A stretch of DNA of 64,000 bases from assembly GCF_000247815.1 (NCBI RefSeq), contig NC_021673.1, forward strand, positions 104,449,363 to 104,513,362, in the 5' to 3' direction. Shown here piece after piece: positions 1 through 13,402 of this stretch. Each line of letters begins with the position of its first letter. Position 1 is the stretch's first letter. The notes under the pieces are model-generated. The model was given only the letters and a program-made list of their open reading frames with translations, did no database searches and was not told the origin of the DNA. A program made the translations under genes and the position numbers. Source of the DNA: Ficedula albicollis (lineage: Eukaryota; Chordata; Aves; Passeriformes; Muscicapidae).

Positions 1-1285
1 TGGGAAGTACACTTCTTAAATCACAAGATTAGACTGAATACTGATGCTTGAAACAACATATCACAACGACAAGAGGTGTTTTTGACAGAAGCTTTGATCA
101 TTAATAAGTTTTCCTTATAATACTGTAAATACCTTATGCAAGTATTCTACTGTAGCTTATTTTTTCCTCTCCTTTTTAAATTTGATTTGTTTAGACAGGT
201 GGATAGTGTGCACAGAGATTGTAACAGACTCTGAATATTACTCTTTGTTTAAAGGTGGTTTTCAGAGAGTGATATACAGACCAGTGCTCACATTGGTATT
301 CAATCATTGAACCATTTGTAGAAGCAATGGGAAAGCCCGATGGGAACAAACTAAGTTCAGTTTGCCCCTAGTACACAAATATCATGCAGATTACCATTGT
401 AAACACAGATACATTTAACAGGTAGGAGTTAATCACAACATTTTACAGGATGTTCAGCCAAAGAGTCATTAGAGGCTTTTAAGCAAAACTCCTTGCAAAT
501 TCTGCCTTAGTTGCTTGTCAACACAGCTCAAATTCAGTCTGAGCAGTGAATGTAAGCAAATTCTGGGTACTGTAAACAGACTAACAGGAATGTGTGAAAC
601 AAAACAGAGTTGAGGAAGGCAGGATCTGCTGGATGAGGAGTGAGATTACTCTGAGATTACTCCTGCTGGCTTTCATCCATCTTTTTTTCCAGTTGATCTT
701 CTAGGGCAAATAGCTAATAGCCCTTTTTAATATGGGGATATCTCAAAACTGGCTTAAATAATGCTGAGAGTTATAATTTGTCATATAAATTAATATATCT
801 GAGACCATGTTCCTTTGATTATGTCTCCAGAATGAGGAGATTACATTTCCTTGGTGGCGAGAACAGAGTGATACTTCTTTTGGGTATGGACACAGAGATT
901 AGTTGAGGTCAGGGCTGTTGCAGGTAATTAAACTTGCTAGGTAGAGAATGCAGGCAGGTTAATGAGCTTTCATTGCAAGTAGGAATGTTCTGAATCTTGA
1001 GTACAAGGCCTTACACAAAGATTACTCCTGAAGACTGTCAGTGTGCACCTTCTGATGACCACATTTCTTGTGGAAAGCCTAATTAAAGGTTCCAGCACTC
1101 GAACAGTATAAAAAACTTTTTATGGCAATAATTTCAAAGAGGTTTGAGGTGGTGAACATAAAGAGGATTTAGTCCCAGGAATTCATTGCAGCTTCATTTG
1201 TAGTTATGACCATTCAGTAGCACCACTGGCAAACTGTATCATGATGATGGAAGATGAAGTAAAACCTCTTGATCTCTTCACAGAA
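1..1285. other. Intronic sequence downstream of the PTPRM exon
   Basis: AT-rich single-copy-looking sequence. I see no ORF of note, no recognisable transposon and no splice-flanked coding segment. The next 3' exon of PTPRM was not found here. Confidence 0.6.
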
Positions 1286-3239
1286 ATAAGCAATCTCATT
1301 AACTGCAAGGGTATGTTCTCACCAGAAAGGCAGGTCTGATTTGAAAGATCTATTTCAAATCAATTTCAAAAGTAACTCAAATGCAAATTAACATTGCAAA
1401 TTCTAAGCCTAATGCTGCTGAGAAAAGTCTCACTGTATAAACCTCACAGAGTGTTTGTACAATTGAGCTCATCAAAGATAAATTCTTAAGCATATTATTA
1501 AAGAGTGGGAGTCGGGCCTTGCATACTATTAGTATTTGAAAAAACCCTAATCTTTGACAAATTCTGTAGAGTTAAAAAAAACACTGGCATACAAAAAAAC
1601 CCTGAGGTTCCTTAAGAACCAAAAAAATAAAAAAATTTTTTGAACTTATTTATTCTTTTAAGCAATTATAAAAAACTGTTGTTTTTTTCATGGTCTTTGC
1701 TTAGGGCCAACCCCCGACAGGAGTGAGACCTTGACTAAAATTCTAATAACCCAAATCTTATTTATTTTCAGGGTAGATCCAAGAAGACCCACGATATTTG
1801 ACAATCTCCTGAAACTGCAGAACAGATAAATCCACTGAGTTCTTCCTTTGCACAAGCAACAGAAAGAGCATCATGTAGAATTGGAAATAATAAGACAATC
1901 AGATTATCATTATTAAGTTATTACATTCAAAAATAAATTTGTACTGCCAAAAAAAAAAGTGAGAAAAGGAAGCATATGAAGGACTTGGGACAGCATGAGG
2001 GATATAAAATTTTCAACATAATGGAGACTGGAGAAAGGTAAAACTACTGTTTCAGTAATGTCACTGCTCTTCTGCAGAAGAAAAGGATGGACAGAAAAAA
2101 GCTCAATTATCCTTATTATTTTTAAAGAAGTCTATTCTTGATGTCTGACTGTCTTGCTCATTTGAATAGACACTGTAATGTGCTGCGCAGTGGGAAACTC
2201 TCGGTCCCATGGATTTTCCATGACTGAGTAATGAGGAATATTTTAAAAAGCATTTGCACCTTATAAGCAATCTCATTAACTGCAAGGGTATGTTCTCACC
2301 AGAAAGGCAGGTCTGATTTGAAAGATCTATTTCAAATCAATTTCAAAAGTAACTCAAATGCAAATTAACATTGCAAATTCTAAGCCTAATGCTGCTGAGA
2401 AAAGTCTCACTGTATAAACCTCACAGAGTGTTTGTACAATTGAGCTCATCAAAGATAAATTCTTAAGCATATTATTAAAGAGTGGGAGTCGGGCCTTGCA
2501 TACTATTAGTATTTGAAAAAACCCTAATCTTTGACAAATTCTGTAGAGTTAAAAAAAACACTGGCATACAAAAAAACCCTGAGGTTCCTTAAGAACCAAA
2601 AAAATAAAAAAATTTTTTGAACTTATTTATTCTTTTAAGCAATTATAAAAAACTGTTGTTTTTTTCATGGTCTTTGCTTAGGGCCAACCCCCGACAGGAG
2701 TGAGACCTTGACTAAAATTCTAATAACCCAAATCTTATTTATTTTCAGGGTAGATCCAAGAAGACCCACGATATTTGACAACCTCCTGAAACTGCAGAAC
2801 AGATAAATCCACTGAGTTCTTCCTTTGCACAAGCAACAGAAAGAGCATCATGTAGAATTGGAAATAATAAGACAATCAGATTATCATTATTAAGTTATTA
2901 CATTCAAAAATAAATTTGTACTGCCAAAAAAAAAAGTGAGAAAAGGAAGCATTTGAAGGACTTGGGACAGCATGAGGGATATAAAATTTTCAACATAATG
3001 GAGACTGGAGAAAGGTAAAACTACTGTTTCAGTAATGTCACTGCTCTTCTGCAGAAGAAAAGGATGGACAGAAAAAAGCTCAATTATCCTTATTATTTTT
3101 AAAGAAGTCTATTCTTGATGTCTGACTGTCTTGCTCATTTGAATAGACACTGTAATGTGCTGCGCAGTGGGAAACTCTCGGTCCCATGGATTTTCCATGA
3201 CTGAGTAATGAGGAATATTTTAAAAAGCATTTGCACCTT
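1286..3239. repeat. 977-bp near-identical tandem duplication
   Basis: Copy 1 is 1286-2262 and copy 2 is 2263-3239, head to tail with no spacer. By eye I found two substitutions: ACAATCTCC against ACAACCTCC, and GCATATGAAG against GCATTTGAAG. The right copy stops 12 bases before an A20 run and about 60 bases from the PTPRM exon donor, so the exon is not duplicated. The near identity means either a very recent duplication or two haplotypes laid end to end by the assembler. Confidence 0.95.
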
Positions 3240-3251
3240 TCTTTCACCTTC

Positions 3252-3293
3252 AAAAAAAAAAAAAAAAAAAAGGAAAGAAAAGAAAAGAAAAAA
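3252..3293. repeat. A-rich homopolymer and GAAAA repeat next to the exon donor
   Basis: A run of about 20 A is followed by AGGAAAGAAAAGAAAAGAAAAAA, reaching the last bases of the donor. On the transcribed (minus) strand this is a U-rich tract starting at position +6 of the PTPRM intron. Such tracts just after a 5' splice site are known binding places for TIA-1/TIAL1. The run also marks the right border of the 977-bp duplication. Confidence 0.85.
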
Positions 3294-3298
3294 CTTAC

Positions 3299-3450
3299 AT
3301 CTCCCATTTAGATTGTGCGTGTCCATGAAAGAGAAAGCTTCATCACAGTTGGTGCCTTGCTCAGTGTAGCTTTTATCCATTGAATTCACCATCACTGTCA
3401 TTTCCTGCCGAGTACTACTCAATGTCTCTTTCCGCTTTTTAGCCAATTTT
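3299..3450 (-). CDS. PTPRM: PTPRM juxtamembrane exon (152 nt)
   Basis: Read on the minus strand, this exon gives one base completing an Arg codon, then 50 codons starting KLAKKRKETLSSTRQEM and ending FMDTHNLNGR, then one base (T) starting the next codon. I recognise this as the cytoplasmic segment of PTPRM between the membrane and the first phosphatase domain. Remembered human PTPRM differs at only a few places (for example KETM for KETL, SYAEQ for SYTEQ). PTPRK and PTPRT are clearly more different here. The donor is a perfect GTAAGT (complement of 3293-3298). The acceptor is TTTCTTAAG with a pyrimidine-rich stretch upstream at about 3453-3490. The start phase fits a transmembrane exon ending ...KK(AG). 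The role of this segment is to link the membrane span to the catalytic domains, and it is a target of phosphorylation and proteolysis in the family. No frameshift or stop is present. Confidence 0.93.
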
Positions 3451-3494
3451 CTTAAGAAATAAATGATGAGGAAACAAAAAAAGGAGAAAAACAA

Positions 3495-5673
3495 CTCTCA
3501 GTAAGCAGACATAGTCTTCAGGTTGTTTACATCAGTACTGTAGTTTGTGACCATATTATTAATAGTCACATTTGTTTCTGAATTTGTGGAACCTTGAATT
3601 TATTTTACTTTCATGTCTCTCACTCTCATAATCAAGGGATAGTTGCCAGTGCACTGGCATGAGGTCAACAGCACCTTAATCCTTGGGTACCACCACTGAA
3701 TTAAAGGGGACTACTTGGTTATGAAGGTGATGTGAGCTACAGTATCAGAGGCATCTGATTAAACATATAAATAAAAATGAAAAGACAGATTCCAATGGAA
3801 CTGACAAATCAGTACCAATGTTCATGCATGTAGAAGAGTCTGGAGTGGTTTCATTGAGACCCTGTGCAACACAGTAATCTGGTTTATATAATACTCTATA
3901 GTGTATGTTGGAGCTCTGAATACACACTGCACACTCAAGAGACATTTCCAATTGACTCACATTCCTAAAGACTATTTTCTGTCACTCCTGATTTCAGGAG
4001 AATTATTCACAAGAGTTAGTTGCTTCTCAGCAGGAGTAGTCTGTCAGAGACAAGATCTTAAATCTGATACTACAACAGTGATTCATTAAACTATAGAATT
4101 GCCTTGGATGCAGATACCTCTTTTTTTTCCAGAATCTATCTGTTTCAGTCTAAAATCTCACTGTCTCCCCCTCAGTTATGCTTAGCTATATCACAAAACA
4201 TGTCCAAAACTTGATTTTTCCTTCAACCTCTGTGAGGCATCTGTGACCCTGATGATAGTGGGTCCCATGACTATTTGGCTTGTCTCCCTGGCCTCTGACT
4301 CTGTCTAAGACCAAGCCTTTCTCCAAGTTCTTGCCTACAGCCTTAATTTAAATTTTCCAGATTCCTTCTGTAGAATCTTCAAGGTACGGGTTTAAAAAAA
4401 ATAAGTGCTCCACAGACTTCCCTTTTCCTGTCTGTTAATTCAATGACTTTTCCTCAGTGGAAAACATAATGAGCCAGCTCATATTCATCTGCCAGCAGGA
4501 TCTTTTACTTATCTTCAACTAGAAGTTACAGGAGCTTAGATAATAAGCTGAGAGGTGATATAATCACCTATGTTCCTTCTGCTTCTAGAGGCCAAAAGTA
4601 TCAAGCACAACCAACTTGTGCTAACTTTCAAAGCCTTTCTGTTTGTTAACTCTTATGAAAAGATGGTTCCCACTGCAGACAAAATTTTACAACAGCCTCC
4701 CCTAGATTTTCAAACATTTGTCTCCTCTCATTCTGCACAGGAGGGGCTTTCTGTAACTCTCCTGATTGATATCTCACTCTTCCACTTCAAACCACTGCCT
4801 GCAGACACAACTGCAAAGTACCAACATTACAGCTCCCTATGCTGATCACTCCTGCCTCAGTCTCCTCGTGCTCCCCATCTATCCACCCATTATCCCCTAT
4901 CTTTCACCTAGATAAGCAACCATTTGGGCAGGAGCTGTGGTTGTGATCCGTACCAATGTAGTACCAAGCTCAGCAGTATCTTAATCCATGAATAAAGTTC
5001 AAAATGTCTTTGAAATTAAAGGCTTGCTAACAATACAAGCAGGAATAGTACGTGCAGGCATAGTATTGGGTCACTGGACAGAAAAGTATTAAGGGTCACA
5101 TTTGGCCCCCAATAAGCTGACAGATTGCCACCCCATTTGCAAGAGTGTGTCCCCACGGCTGAAAGTGAGTGAGGTACACTGCCTCAAACACCTGCTGCAG
5201 CACCTGCAGCAATGAGCAGTGTTATGCCTTTGCCCACCCCAGCTCAGGAGCCACCTGTGTTTGCTTGAGCCTTTGCCTACTCTGTAGACTTGAAAATAAA
5301 ACTGGTTCCTTATTACTCCACAGTGCATAAATGCACAAGGGAGCATGGTCTGAACTCTTTCATATCAGAGACAGCTAAATTTCATTCAAGCACTGTAAGT
5401 AAAACAAAACTCTTAGATCTTTGCATCCTTCAATCTCCCCTCTCCTTCGTTTCTAATTGTAATGAATAAGTAATATATTATTCAAAGTAGAATCTGAGAC
5501 TTATCACCTAATACATGAATAACGTAATGAAAGTCCTTTGTAAGGACAGGCTTATCAAAGTGGAAACATGACATGGTATTTTTTTCCTCTTCCACCCTCA
5601 GATGGCAGTACATTTAGAAGGCAGTCATGCATGGCTTCCCTTCCAATCCTTGGGTCCCATGCCCAAGCTAAAG
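3495..5673. other. Intron, no feature recognised
   Basis: AT-rich intronic DNA with several short chance frames of less than 95 codons. None has splice sites or a peptide I recognise, and no transposon was identified. Confidence 0.5.
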
Positions 5674-5809
5674 CAGATTTATTTTTTAAGTCAGTAACAA
5701 CTGTATAGTACTTCTCAACCTGAATCTAATTCTGGAAATACCAGATTTATTTTTTAAGTCAGTAACAACTGTACAGTACTTCTCAATCTGAACCTAATTC
5801 TGGAAATAG
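5674..5809. repeat. 68-bp tandem duplication
   Basis: Copies 5674-5741 and 5742-5809, beginning CAGATTTATTTTTTAAGTC. About four substitutions separate them (for example TATAGTAC against TACAGTAC), so this pair is older or less artefact-like than the 977-bp pair. Confidence 0.9.
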
Positions 5810-7819
5810 GTCTTGCGGGCTAAGTTCAAATCTGAAACAACTTACAGGAAGAGAGCAATACCAGCCAGACTTCTGAACTGTGAATACAAACACCCACTGG
5901 ACTCAGGCAAGTAAACTTTAGCTGAATATAACATTCCTAGCATCGGCAGTTTTTAGATTTTGCTGAAAGCGTTGCAATACTGCAGTCTATGCATCTCATC
6001 CATTCCTTGGATCTTTCAATCCCCAAGAGGGTCCAGCTACACAAGATTTAATAAACTCCTAAAACCGTGGTCTCTCACATCTCCACCACCACTCATACAC
6101 TTACATTTGAAGTAAATTTTTGAGGAAAAAAAAAGGTTTAAATATTTGATCATCTTCACTCATGGAAAAGATACTTCATAGCTACTATCAGATGTTTCAT
6201 CCTTCTTAAAGGAAAAGAGACCTACAACCAAAGGGAAAACATGAAACAGATGGAAGCTCCCAGGATGATTACCTAGGATGAAATTATTTTTGTAGGGAAA
6301 GCAAAAAGATCAGCTTATCACACAAATAGTGTTACCATGACTATATGAGGAAAGAGAATGTACTATTTCAGTCCCAGGAAAAAGGAGCCTGATATTCAGA
6401 AAAATCTCAAGACTGGCTAGGAACTGTTGGAATTTTAAAGCACAAGAAATAGCAAGAAGTGAACTGATGCAATGGTTAAAATATAATAAAATGCAGAGCA
6501 GACAAAATACAGACTTCCCTTGCAAAACTGTGTGGGATTTTGTGCATTATTTACTCTGTTCTGTTACAAATATTAATAATAACAGTTGAGGAAAGTAATA
6601 AGCTAAACAGTTCATCACAATCTGTCCCCATTTTATCTACCATGATGAAATTCTCCAATGATGCATCTTCTCCTGTACAGTCCTTCCTTGTTGAAAGGCT
6701 CACTCTGTAAAACTTGTGCAAGCCTAACTGAATATTTTCTCAAAATCCTCCTTCCCAGTGACTTCTCCCCCAAACCCTCCAAAAAACCAACTACAATAAC
6801 TGCAAAGTTGCTACTACATTGTCAGCCTCTAGCTGGTTCATTTTTCATCTATTTTCCTGCATCCCTTTTCTCTGTCCTAAGTAACAAACTCTTTTGGACC
6901 TAGCTTGCCTTTTCTCTTTGTGTTTAAAAAGCACTAGGGACAAAGAATGAGGCACAGTGGGACACTGGCATAGTTAGAGGAATGTACAACAGTAAAAATA
7001 ATTTTTTTAAAAAATGGTGACTGGGGTTGTAACGAACTCAGGCCCTGCCGAAAATGTGCTTTCATTTCAACTTAGGAACAGTGAGAAAAGCGTATCAATT
7101 TGAATCTAACAAAAACTTCCCGCTTCCCCATTTCATGCAGAGTGGTACTCTCTTAATCAGTATACCTCTTTTCTTACCAAGCAAAGAAAGGAGAAACAAG
7201 ATGCTGCCACTTCCCACAGCTCCAGCAACAAACTACCATCACCAAGATATTAATAAATTAAGGGAGATTAAATTTGTAGTTATGCTGTTAATGGAATTGG
7301 ACTGAATTTTTTCTTTTAATTATGCACCGATTTACTGCACTTACTGTAACTCAAGCTAAAATATCTGCTTCTTAGATACTTATTGTTTCAAATTTCACTT
7401 CTTTGCTTGTGGACAAATCACAGAAATGATTCAGATGAAGACAAGATTGGGTGTTTTCATGTAACCCAGTAGTGCAGTGCACCTGTAGTTGCAAAAGCCT
7501 TTTAACAGTTTGCTCACCAAATTTTAAAGAAATCTGAACAATATTAAGAAGGATCTTTTAGTAAAATCCTTTATCAGCTGGTTAAAAAGATGCAATACCA
7601 AGGGTAGGGTTAAATGGTAATTTTTTCACAACAGAGATACATTACTGGTAGCTATCCTACATAAGTGCATGTTGGTATTTGCACTATTTAGCATATACAC
7701 ACTGACCTAGAAAATGTCCAGAATCTTCTTGAACAAAACATAATTTTTCAATTGTAGTAAAAACTGGAAATAGGGTTAAAAAGTTACAAATTTATCTCAT
7801 GAGGTAGAGTGATTGGATA
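5810..7819. other. Intron, no feature recognised
   Basis: AT-rich sequence with short A runs (about 6125-6134). The small open frames at 6310-6525, 6658-6903 and 7054-7305 show no recognisable protein similarity and no supporting splice context. Confidence 0.5.
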
Positions 7820-8350
7820 TTCACTTAAGAGAAAATTCAGTGTTGAAAGATATAAAGTCATGCATATGGGAAAAACAATCCTATTTTCCCATAAACACAC
7901 AATATTGCATCTAAATTACTTCCTAAAATATAGAAGAAAGAAATCTGATAGTCACTGATTCTTTGAAGACAAGAAGTTTAGCACTATGTACAGTAAAAAA
8001 GGCAAAAAGAAGTCAGAAATGACTATGTAAGGGAGAGAGAACAAAATGGAAAACGTGATTAAGCAATTGTATAGATCTATGGAGCTTCCACATTTTGAAC
8101 ACTGCATGCAGTTCTGACACATGCCTATCCAAAAAAAATTTTCCCAAAGTAGAGAACATATACAGAGAGGTGATATGAAGATCAAAGGAGCAGATCCTAC
8201 CAGAAGAGCAGTAATCCTTCCAAAGATAAGGAGTCCCTAGTTCAGAAAGAAGGCAGTGGAACTGAGAATATGATAAAAGTATATAAAAAACCATGAAGAA
8301 AACCAAGAAATTAATAAAGAATCACTATTTCTCAACAATGAAAGAACCAG
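7820..8350 (+). mobile_element. Ancient CR1-like LINE fragment
   Basis: The order of motifs follows an old CR1 3' ORF2 region. GTCATGCATATGGGAAAAA is at about 7858, then AAATCTGATAGTCACTGATTC, AAAAGGCAAAAAGAAGTC, and ATAGATCTATGGAGCTTCCACA. Next come ACACTGCATGCAGTTCTG, ATATGATAAAAGTATATAAA, and an end near AGAACCAG at 8350. Divergence is high with many stops, so this is a dead, pre-avian type copy. It is antisense to PTPRM. Confidence 0.75.
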
Positions 8351-8596
8351 AAGCAGAGAATGTATAAATTTTTTTGAATATAACAGTAAATATTTTCACA
8401 AAACCCAGAAAATGCTCTGCTCTGCCTTGCCTTGAGTCCCACGTACATTTTTGGGCACCACAATGTAAAAAAGAAGCAGAGAATGTATAAATTTTTTTGA
8501 ATATAACAGTAAATATTTTCACAAAACCCAGAAAATGCTCTGCTCTGCCTTGCCTTGAGTCCCATGTACATTTTTGGGCACCACAATGTAAAAAAG
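8351..8596. repeat. 123-bp tandem duplication at the junction of two CR1 elements
   Basis: Copies 8351-8473 and 8474-8596 differ at one site that I could find (CCCACGTAC against CCCATGTAC). Each copy ends in TTTTTGGGCACCACAATGT, which belongs to the younger CR1 that continues to the right. A piece of the LINE 5' end has therefore been repeated together with flanking DNA. Confidence 0.93.
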
Positions 8597-9048
8597 ACAT
8601 CACGCTATTAGAGAGTGTCCAAAGGAGGACAACGGAGATGGTGAAGGGTTTGAGGGGAAGCCGTGTCAGGAGTGGCTGAGGTCACTTGGTCTGTTCAGCC
8701 TGGAGAAGAGATGGGGACAGACCTCACTGCAAGTACAGCTTCCTCATGAGAGGAAGAGGATGGGCAGGCACTGATCTCTGCTCTGTGCTGAGCAGTGGAA
8801 GGACCTGAGGGAATGGTCTGAAATTGTGTGTGGAGATGTTTATGTTGGATATCAGGAAAATGTTCTTCCCCCAGAGGGTGGCTGGGCACTGGAACATCTC
8901 CCCAGGGAGCACCAAGCCTGACAGAGTTCAAGAAGTGTTTGCACGATGCTCTCAGGCACATGGTGTGACTCTTGGGGTGTCCCGTGCAGGGCCAGGAGTT
9001 GGAACCAATGATCCTTGTGAGTCCCTTCCAATTCAGGATATTCTATGA
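8540..9048 (+). mobile_element. CR1 LINE, 5'-truncated, 3' end intact-looking
   Basis: Typical CR1 landmarks in order: TTTTTGGGCACCACAATGT, GAGAGTGTCCAAAGGAGGAC and GTTCAGCCTGGAGAAGAG. These are followed by TTGGATATCAGGAAAATGTTC, GGAACATCTCCCCAGGGAG and GAGTCCCTTCCAATTCAGG, then the tail ATTCTATGAAC. Only the last part of ORF2 and the 3' UTR remain, and no full reverse transcriptase frame is present. It is antisense to PTPRM. Confidence 0.93.
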
Positions 9049-9375
9049 ACATTTTGTAACACATCACCACTAGCACTCATGAGATATCCAAAGTTAATAT
9101 CGGTAAAGCAAAATTGGATTAAGGGCTGAGTGGAGGACTTTCCTTCACTCTGATCCTGTATTCATCTAAAGACCTGTCACTGGCCACTATCACAGACATA
9201 GTATGGACTTTAATTCCAAAATTTGATTCCAAAATTTGTTTGTTGTACTAACAATCCCTTCAACAGATAATGCAGGAAACAGGATTTGAATACCTTATTT
9301 GCTTTTCGAACACTCAGAATTACTCACTTTTTAAAATTTTTTAGTCTACTTACAATAACACCTGTATTAACCAAC

Positions 9376-9742
<367 letters not shown>

Positions 9743-12700
9743 TATAAGTTAAATTAATTACTTTGCCCATCTATTTTGGCTGCCTAGGATACGCTAAAAG
9801 AAAACTCATGGCTAATTTTGGGGAATCTACTGCAACCTGAAATAATTTCCTAAGTGTAACTGATTCATCAACATTCAGCATGGAGATGCAATGTGATAAA
9901 AGCTCTCCACAGGAAGTGGGTAAAAAAAGTGCAAAGATAACAGACTTGTTCCTCATTTACTGAGTTTTTATACATTTTTCCAACTTATGTTGAAATTATT
10001 TTTTCTTGAAAAATAAAACAATTCTTCTCAATAACTGATTCCTTTCCTGTCTTAAGCAATGGGTCTTCTAAGGCAGAGACAAACCCACACATCACATATC
10101 ATTGTGAGAATTACATATGCATGACCTGGTACACATTGGATATTATTCTAAACTGAATTAGAAAATTCAAAGTGCTTTTTTCTATTTTTAGAATTTATGT
10201 TTTTCTTTATTTGGGAATACCTTGAATTTCCAAGGCCTCATTTGTACTCTTTATGTTGCTTTTTATTGCTAAAAACTCCTTATAGAAAACAAGTTTTCAG
10301 AACCTGAATAGCAAATCCAATTCAATCAAAACAGTAAATTTCTTTAGGTGTTATTGAATAACAGTAACTACAAGTAATTAGTATTTTAATCTACTTTACA
10401 TTTCTTATCAAAACAGCAACACTCTGCAGGACCCTTCCTATCTCCCCCAAATGGACTGAGCCACAAATATGAAGCAACAGAAATCAAATAAGGAAATTAA
10501 ATACAAACGGTAGTTTATATTAGTGATAGTAAAGTTCTGCTCACCTGAACTTCTGTCATTCAATTTAACATTTATATGGCTTATATTGGAATGCAATATG
10601 CTCAAGACTGCAATGTCACAGTGACATTAAACTGTGTTCTGTCAATATTCCATCAGACAAGAAATAAGGTTAGGAGAAATATTTTTAAAGGCACTACACT
10701 TTGCAGCAAGAACTACAGAACACTTAATAAAATACTTTACAAGCTGTCCCTACTTCAAGGACTAGCATTTCTAGAGAACAACCACAGGGAAAAATAATTG
10801 TTAGAATAATAAAAAAGCAAAAGGTGGCAGGATAACACTGAACTGTGTTGTTCCTTGCTTATGACCTCTTAGTATATGCAATCCTGTACTAGATTATAAA
10901 ATTATTCTTTGTACTAAGAAGTTCAAAATATATTTTGCATTGACATCAGAACAGTATGGAAGACTGATTTAGAGATCACAAATGTTTTAATATAACCAAG
11001 GGTGCATAAGCCTTTTTACCTGAGGTACACATATGTGGTTTATTATAATTTCTTTTAGGTGCCTTCTCTTTGTACTAATTATCAGCTTCCTGATTCAAAG
11101 CAAATGTTAACATTATTGATTTAATTTTTATCCTGCTCTTGTATTCTCCAATAAAGAAAAAAGAAAAAACTTTCAAAAGTGCTGTGATGATGCTCAAATT
11201 TTGGAAACAATGATCTGATACCACAGAATTTAACTTTTGCCCCTTTCATTCACTGTGGCCTTTGTTTTTTTGCCACAGAGACATTGGATGAACTTTCAGA
11301 CCAGGAAGACATTCCAATACTACCAGGACTGACTGTAAAGAGGGCAGAAGAAAAGAATAGAAATATAGGGATGGGGGGAAGTATTCCTTTAATTTACAGA
11401 GTTAAGGGAATTGAGTGCAAAAAGAGTGCAAATTTTTTACATGAAGGTGGAGGTTAACAAAAATGGTTTTGAGTTTTATTAGGATAAACAAAACCACTTT
11501 TGATTTCTGTGGTTCTTTCTTGGCTTTTTACTCACTGTATGTAAGATCTTCAGTGGTCTATCTGCACTTTTTTGTTACTAGTAGATTGGTTCATTAGCAT
11601 CATGAGGTCAGAGCGAAAAAGAAAAGTTAGACAGATCCCAGTATCACTTGTAGCTCACGGGGAAAGTATGGCATGACTTGAGAAACAGTGGCTGAGAAAA
11701 GGGAAAGAGAATATGGAGGTGAATGGGAAACGAAAAATGAATGGAAAAATAAAGTACAGCTGCAGTCAGAGATACACCTCATCTACATTTGCTGCTAAGT
11801 GCTATTTCTTGAATTCAAGTATACAGCACAGTTTGAGATTTGCCTACAGTGACATCATCAAAAAACTCTTGTTTCTCAGTTTCTGCTTTGTATGAACTCC
11901 ACATCAGGTTACCTGAGTTTCTGCAAGTGAGGGTTATCATAGCACCCAAGCCAAGAACAGCTCAGGTCAAAGGAGGCATTGCACTGACAGAATTCACTGA
12001 TGCAGAGGAGGAACACTGGAGACTTGACCGACTGCAAAAAATGGAGCTGAGCATTGGTGCATCAGATTAATGTAACAACATCTATTTGAAGTGGGCTGAC
12101 TCTTGTCTTAGCTCTTAGGGAAAGTTAAATTTGTGGTTACAGTTTAGTTCTTGCATGTCCACCAATGAGGACCTCGATGCATTTTAGCGTGATTGACAGG
12201 TTCTTCAGGGAAGGCTCTAGGCTACAGCAGTAAAAAGAATTTGAGAAGCTCTGGCAGAACTCTTTGTCTGCAAAGCTGCTGGCTGCACTATTTTTGGCTC
12301 AAATTAGTCACTGACCTTGGTCTTCAGAAAAATGCACCCATACAATTAAAAAAAAAAAGAAATCCGACAACCCTCTGCCTTCCCAATACAATAAAACAGT
12401 AATGAGATGTGAGCAGCAATATTTCCCATAATTTACTATTACCTAATCTTGACCACAATTTTGAATACTGTAAGTAATTAATTGGGCAATAAAATGTCCC
12501 ATTCTTCTCAGCTGAACTACGGAAGGAAAAATGAAAAGCCACAAATTCTTTCAATTTGTTACAAGATTTAACTATTTTTTAATATGGATTTTAATTTGTG
12601 GTTTGCTTCTTATGATCCTCAAATTAACAAAGAAAATAGTGAACACAATGTTTAATTGACCTACAGGTCCTCCTGAATTATAGGGGTGCATAAAAAACAC

Positions 12701-13014
12701 ACAGAATATTAAAACTTGTTTTTTCCCCCCACGAATTAATTACGAGGCGAATGCTTATGAATCTGTTCATTTTACTAATGACTTATTTACTTAAGTGATT
12801 AGAGCAGCCATGTAGAATTATTTGCAGGATGAGGATCAGGGTGCCACTTAGAATATGGAGGAGGCCAAAGTACGGCAAATCCTTTATGAGGAGAGGGAAA
12901 AGCCCAGCAGCCCAGCTGCAACACTTGAAGGCCTTTCTGGCAGCAAAGGAGATGGACTTTAAAATGCTATGTGTTTGAGAAGGGAACTCAGCCTGCATTT
13001 CTCTCAGTAGGCAA
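9743..13014. other. Intron, no feature recognised
   Basis: AT-rich DNA with scattered short open frames and no recognised transposon. The stretch 12830-13014 may be a more degraded left part of the CR1 that follows, but I cannot show it. Confidence 0.45.
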
Positions 13015-13402
13015 ATCCTGGGCAAGGAGGGACTGAGAGAGCTGTGCTTGCTCAGCCTGGAGAAGAAACAGCTCACAGGGGATTTCAGTGTTATTTTAAC
13101 AACCTAATGGTAGCACATGGAGGAAACAGAACAAGACTCCATGAACAAGGTGAAAGGATAAGACACACCAGACACGAGCTGCAATTCAGGAAGTTCCTAC
13201 CAGAGCTTAGTAAAGTTTCTGTTACCGCTGGGGTAGTCAAACAGTGGAGCAGGTGCTAGGAAGGGTGGAATCCCAATCTTTGGAAGTACTCAAAACCCTG
13301 CTGGGGTTTTGCAGCAACTCAGCAATGATTTTTAGTCTGCTTTGAGCAGGAGGTTAGAAAAGATGATCTCTAAAGTTCCGTTCTGATCCAAATTATTCTA
13401 GA
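13015..13402 (+). mobile_element. Degraded CR1 LINE 3' fragment
   Basis: CTTGCTCAGCCTGGAGAAGA near 13050, a GCAATTCAGGAAGTTCCTACC segment, AGGAGGTTAGAAAAGATGAT, and TCTAAAGTTCCGTTCTGA followed by TTATTCTAGAATTCC mark a CR1 3' region. It has many substitutions and small deletions. It is antisense to PTPRM. Confidence 0.8.
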
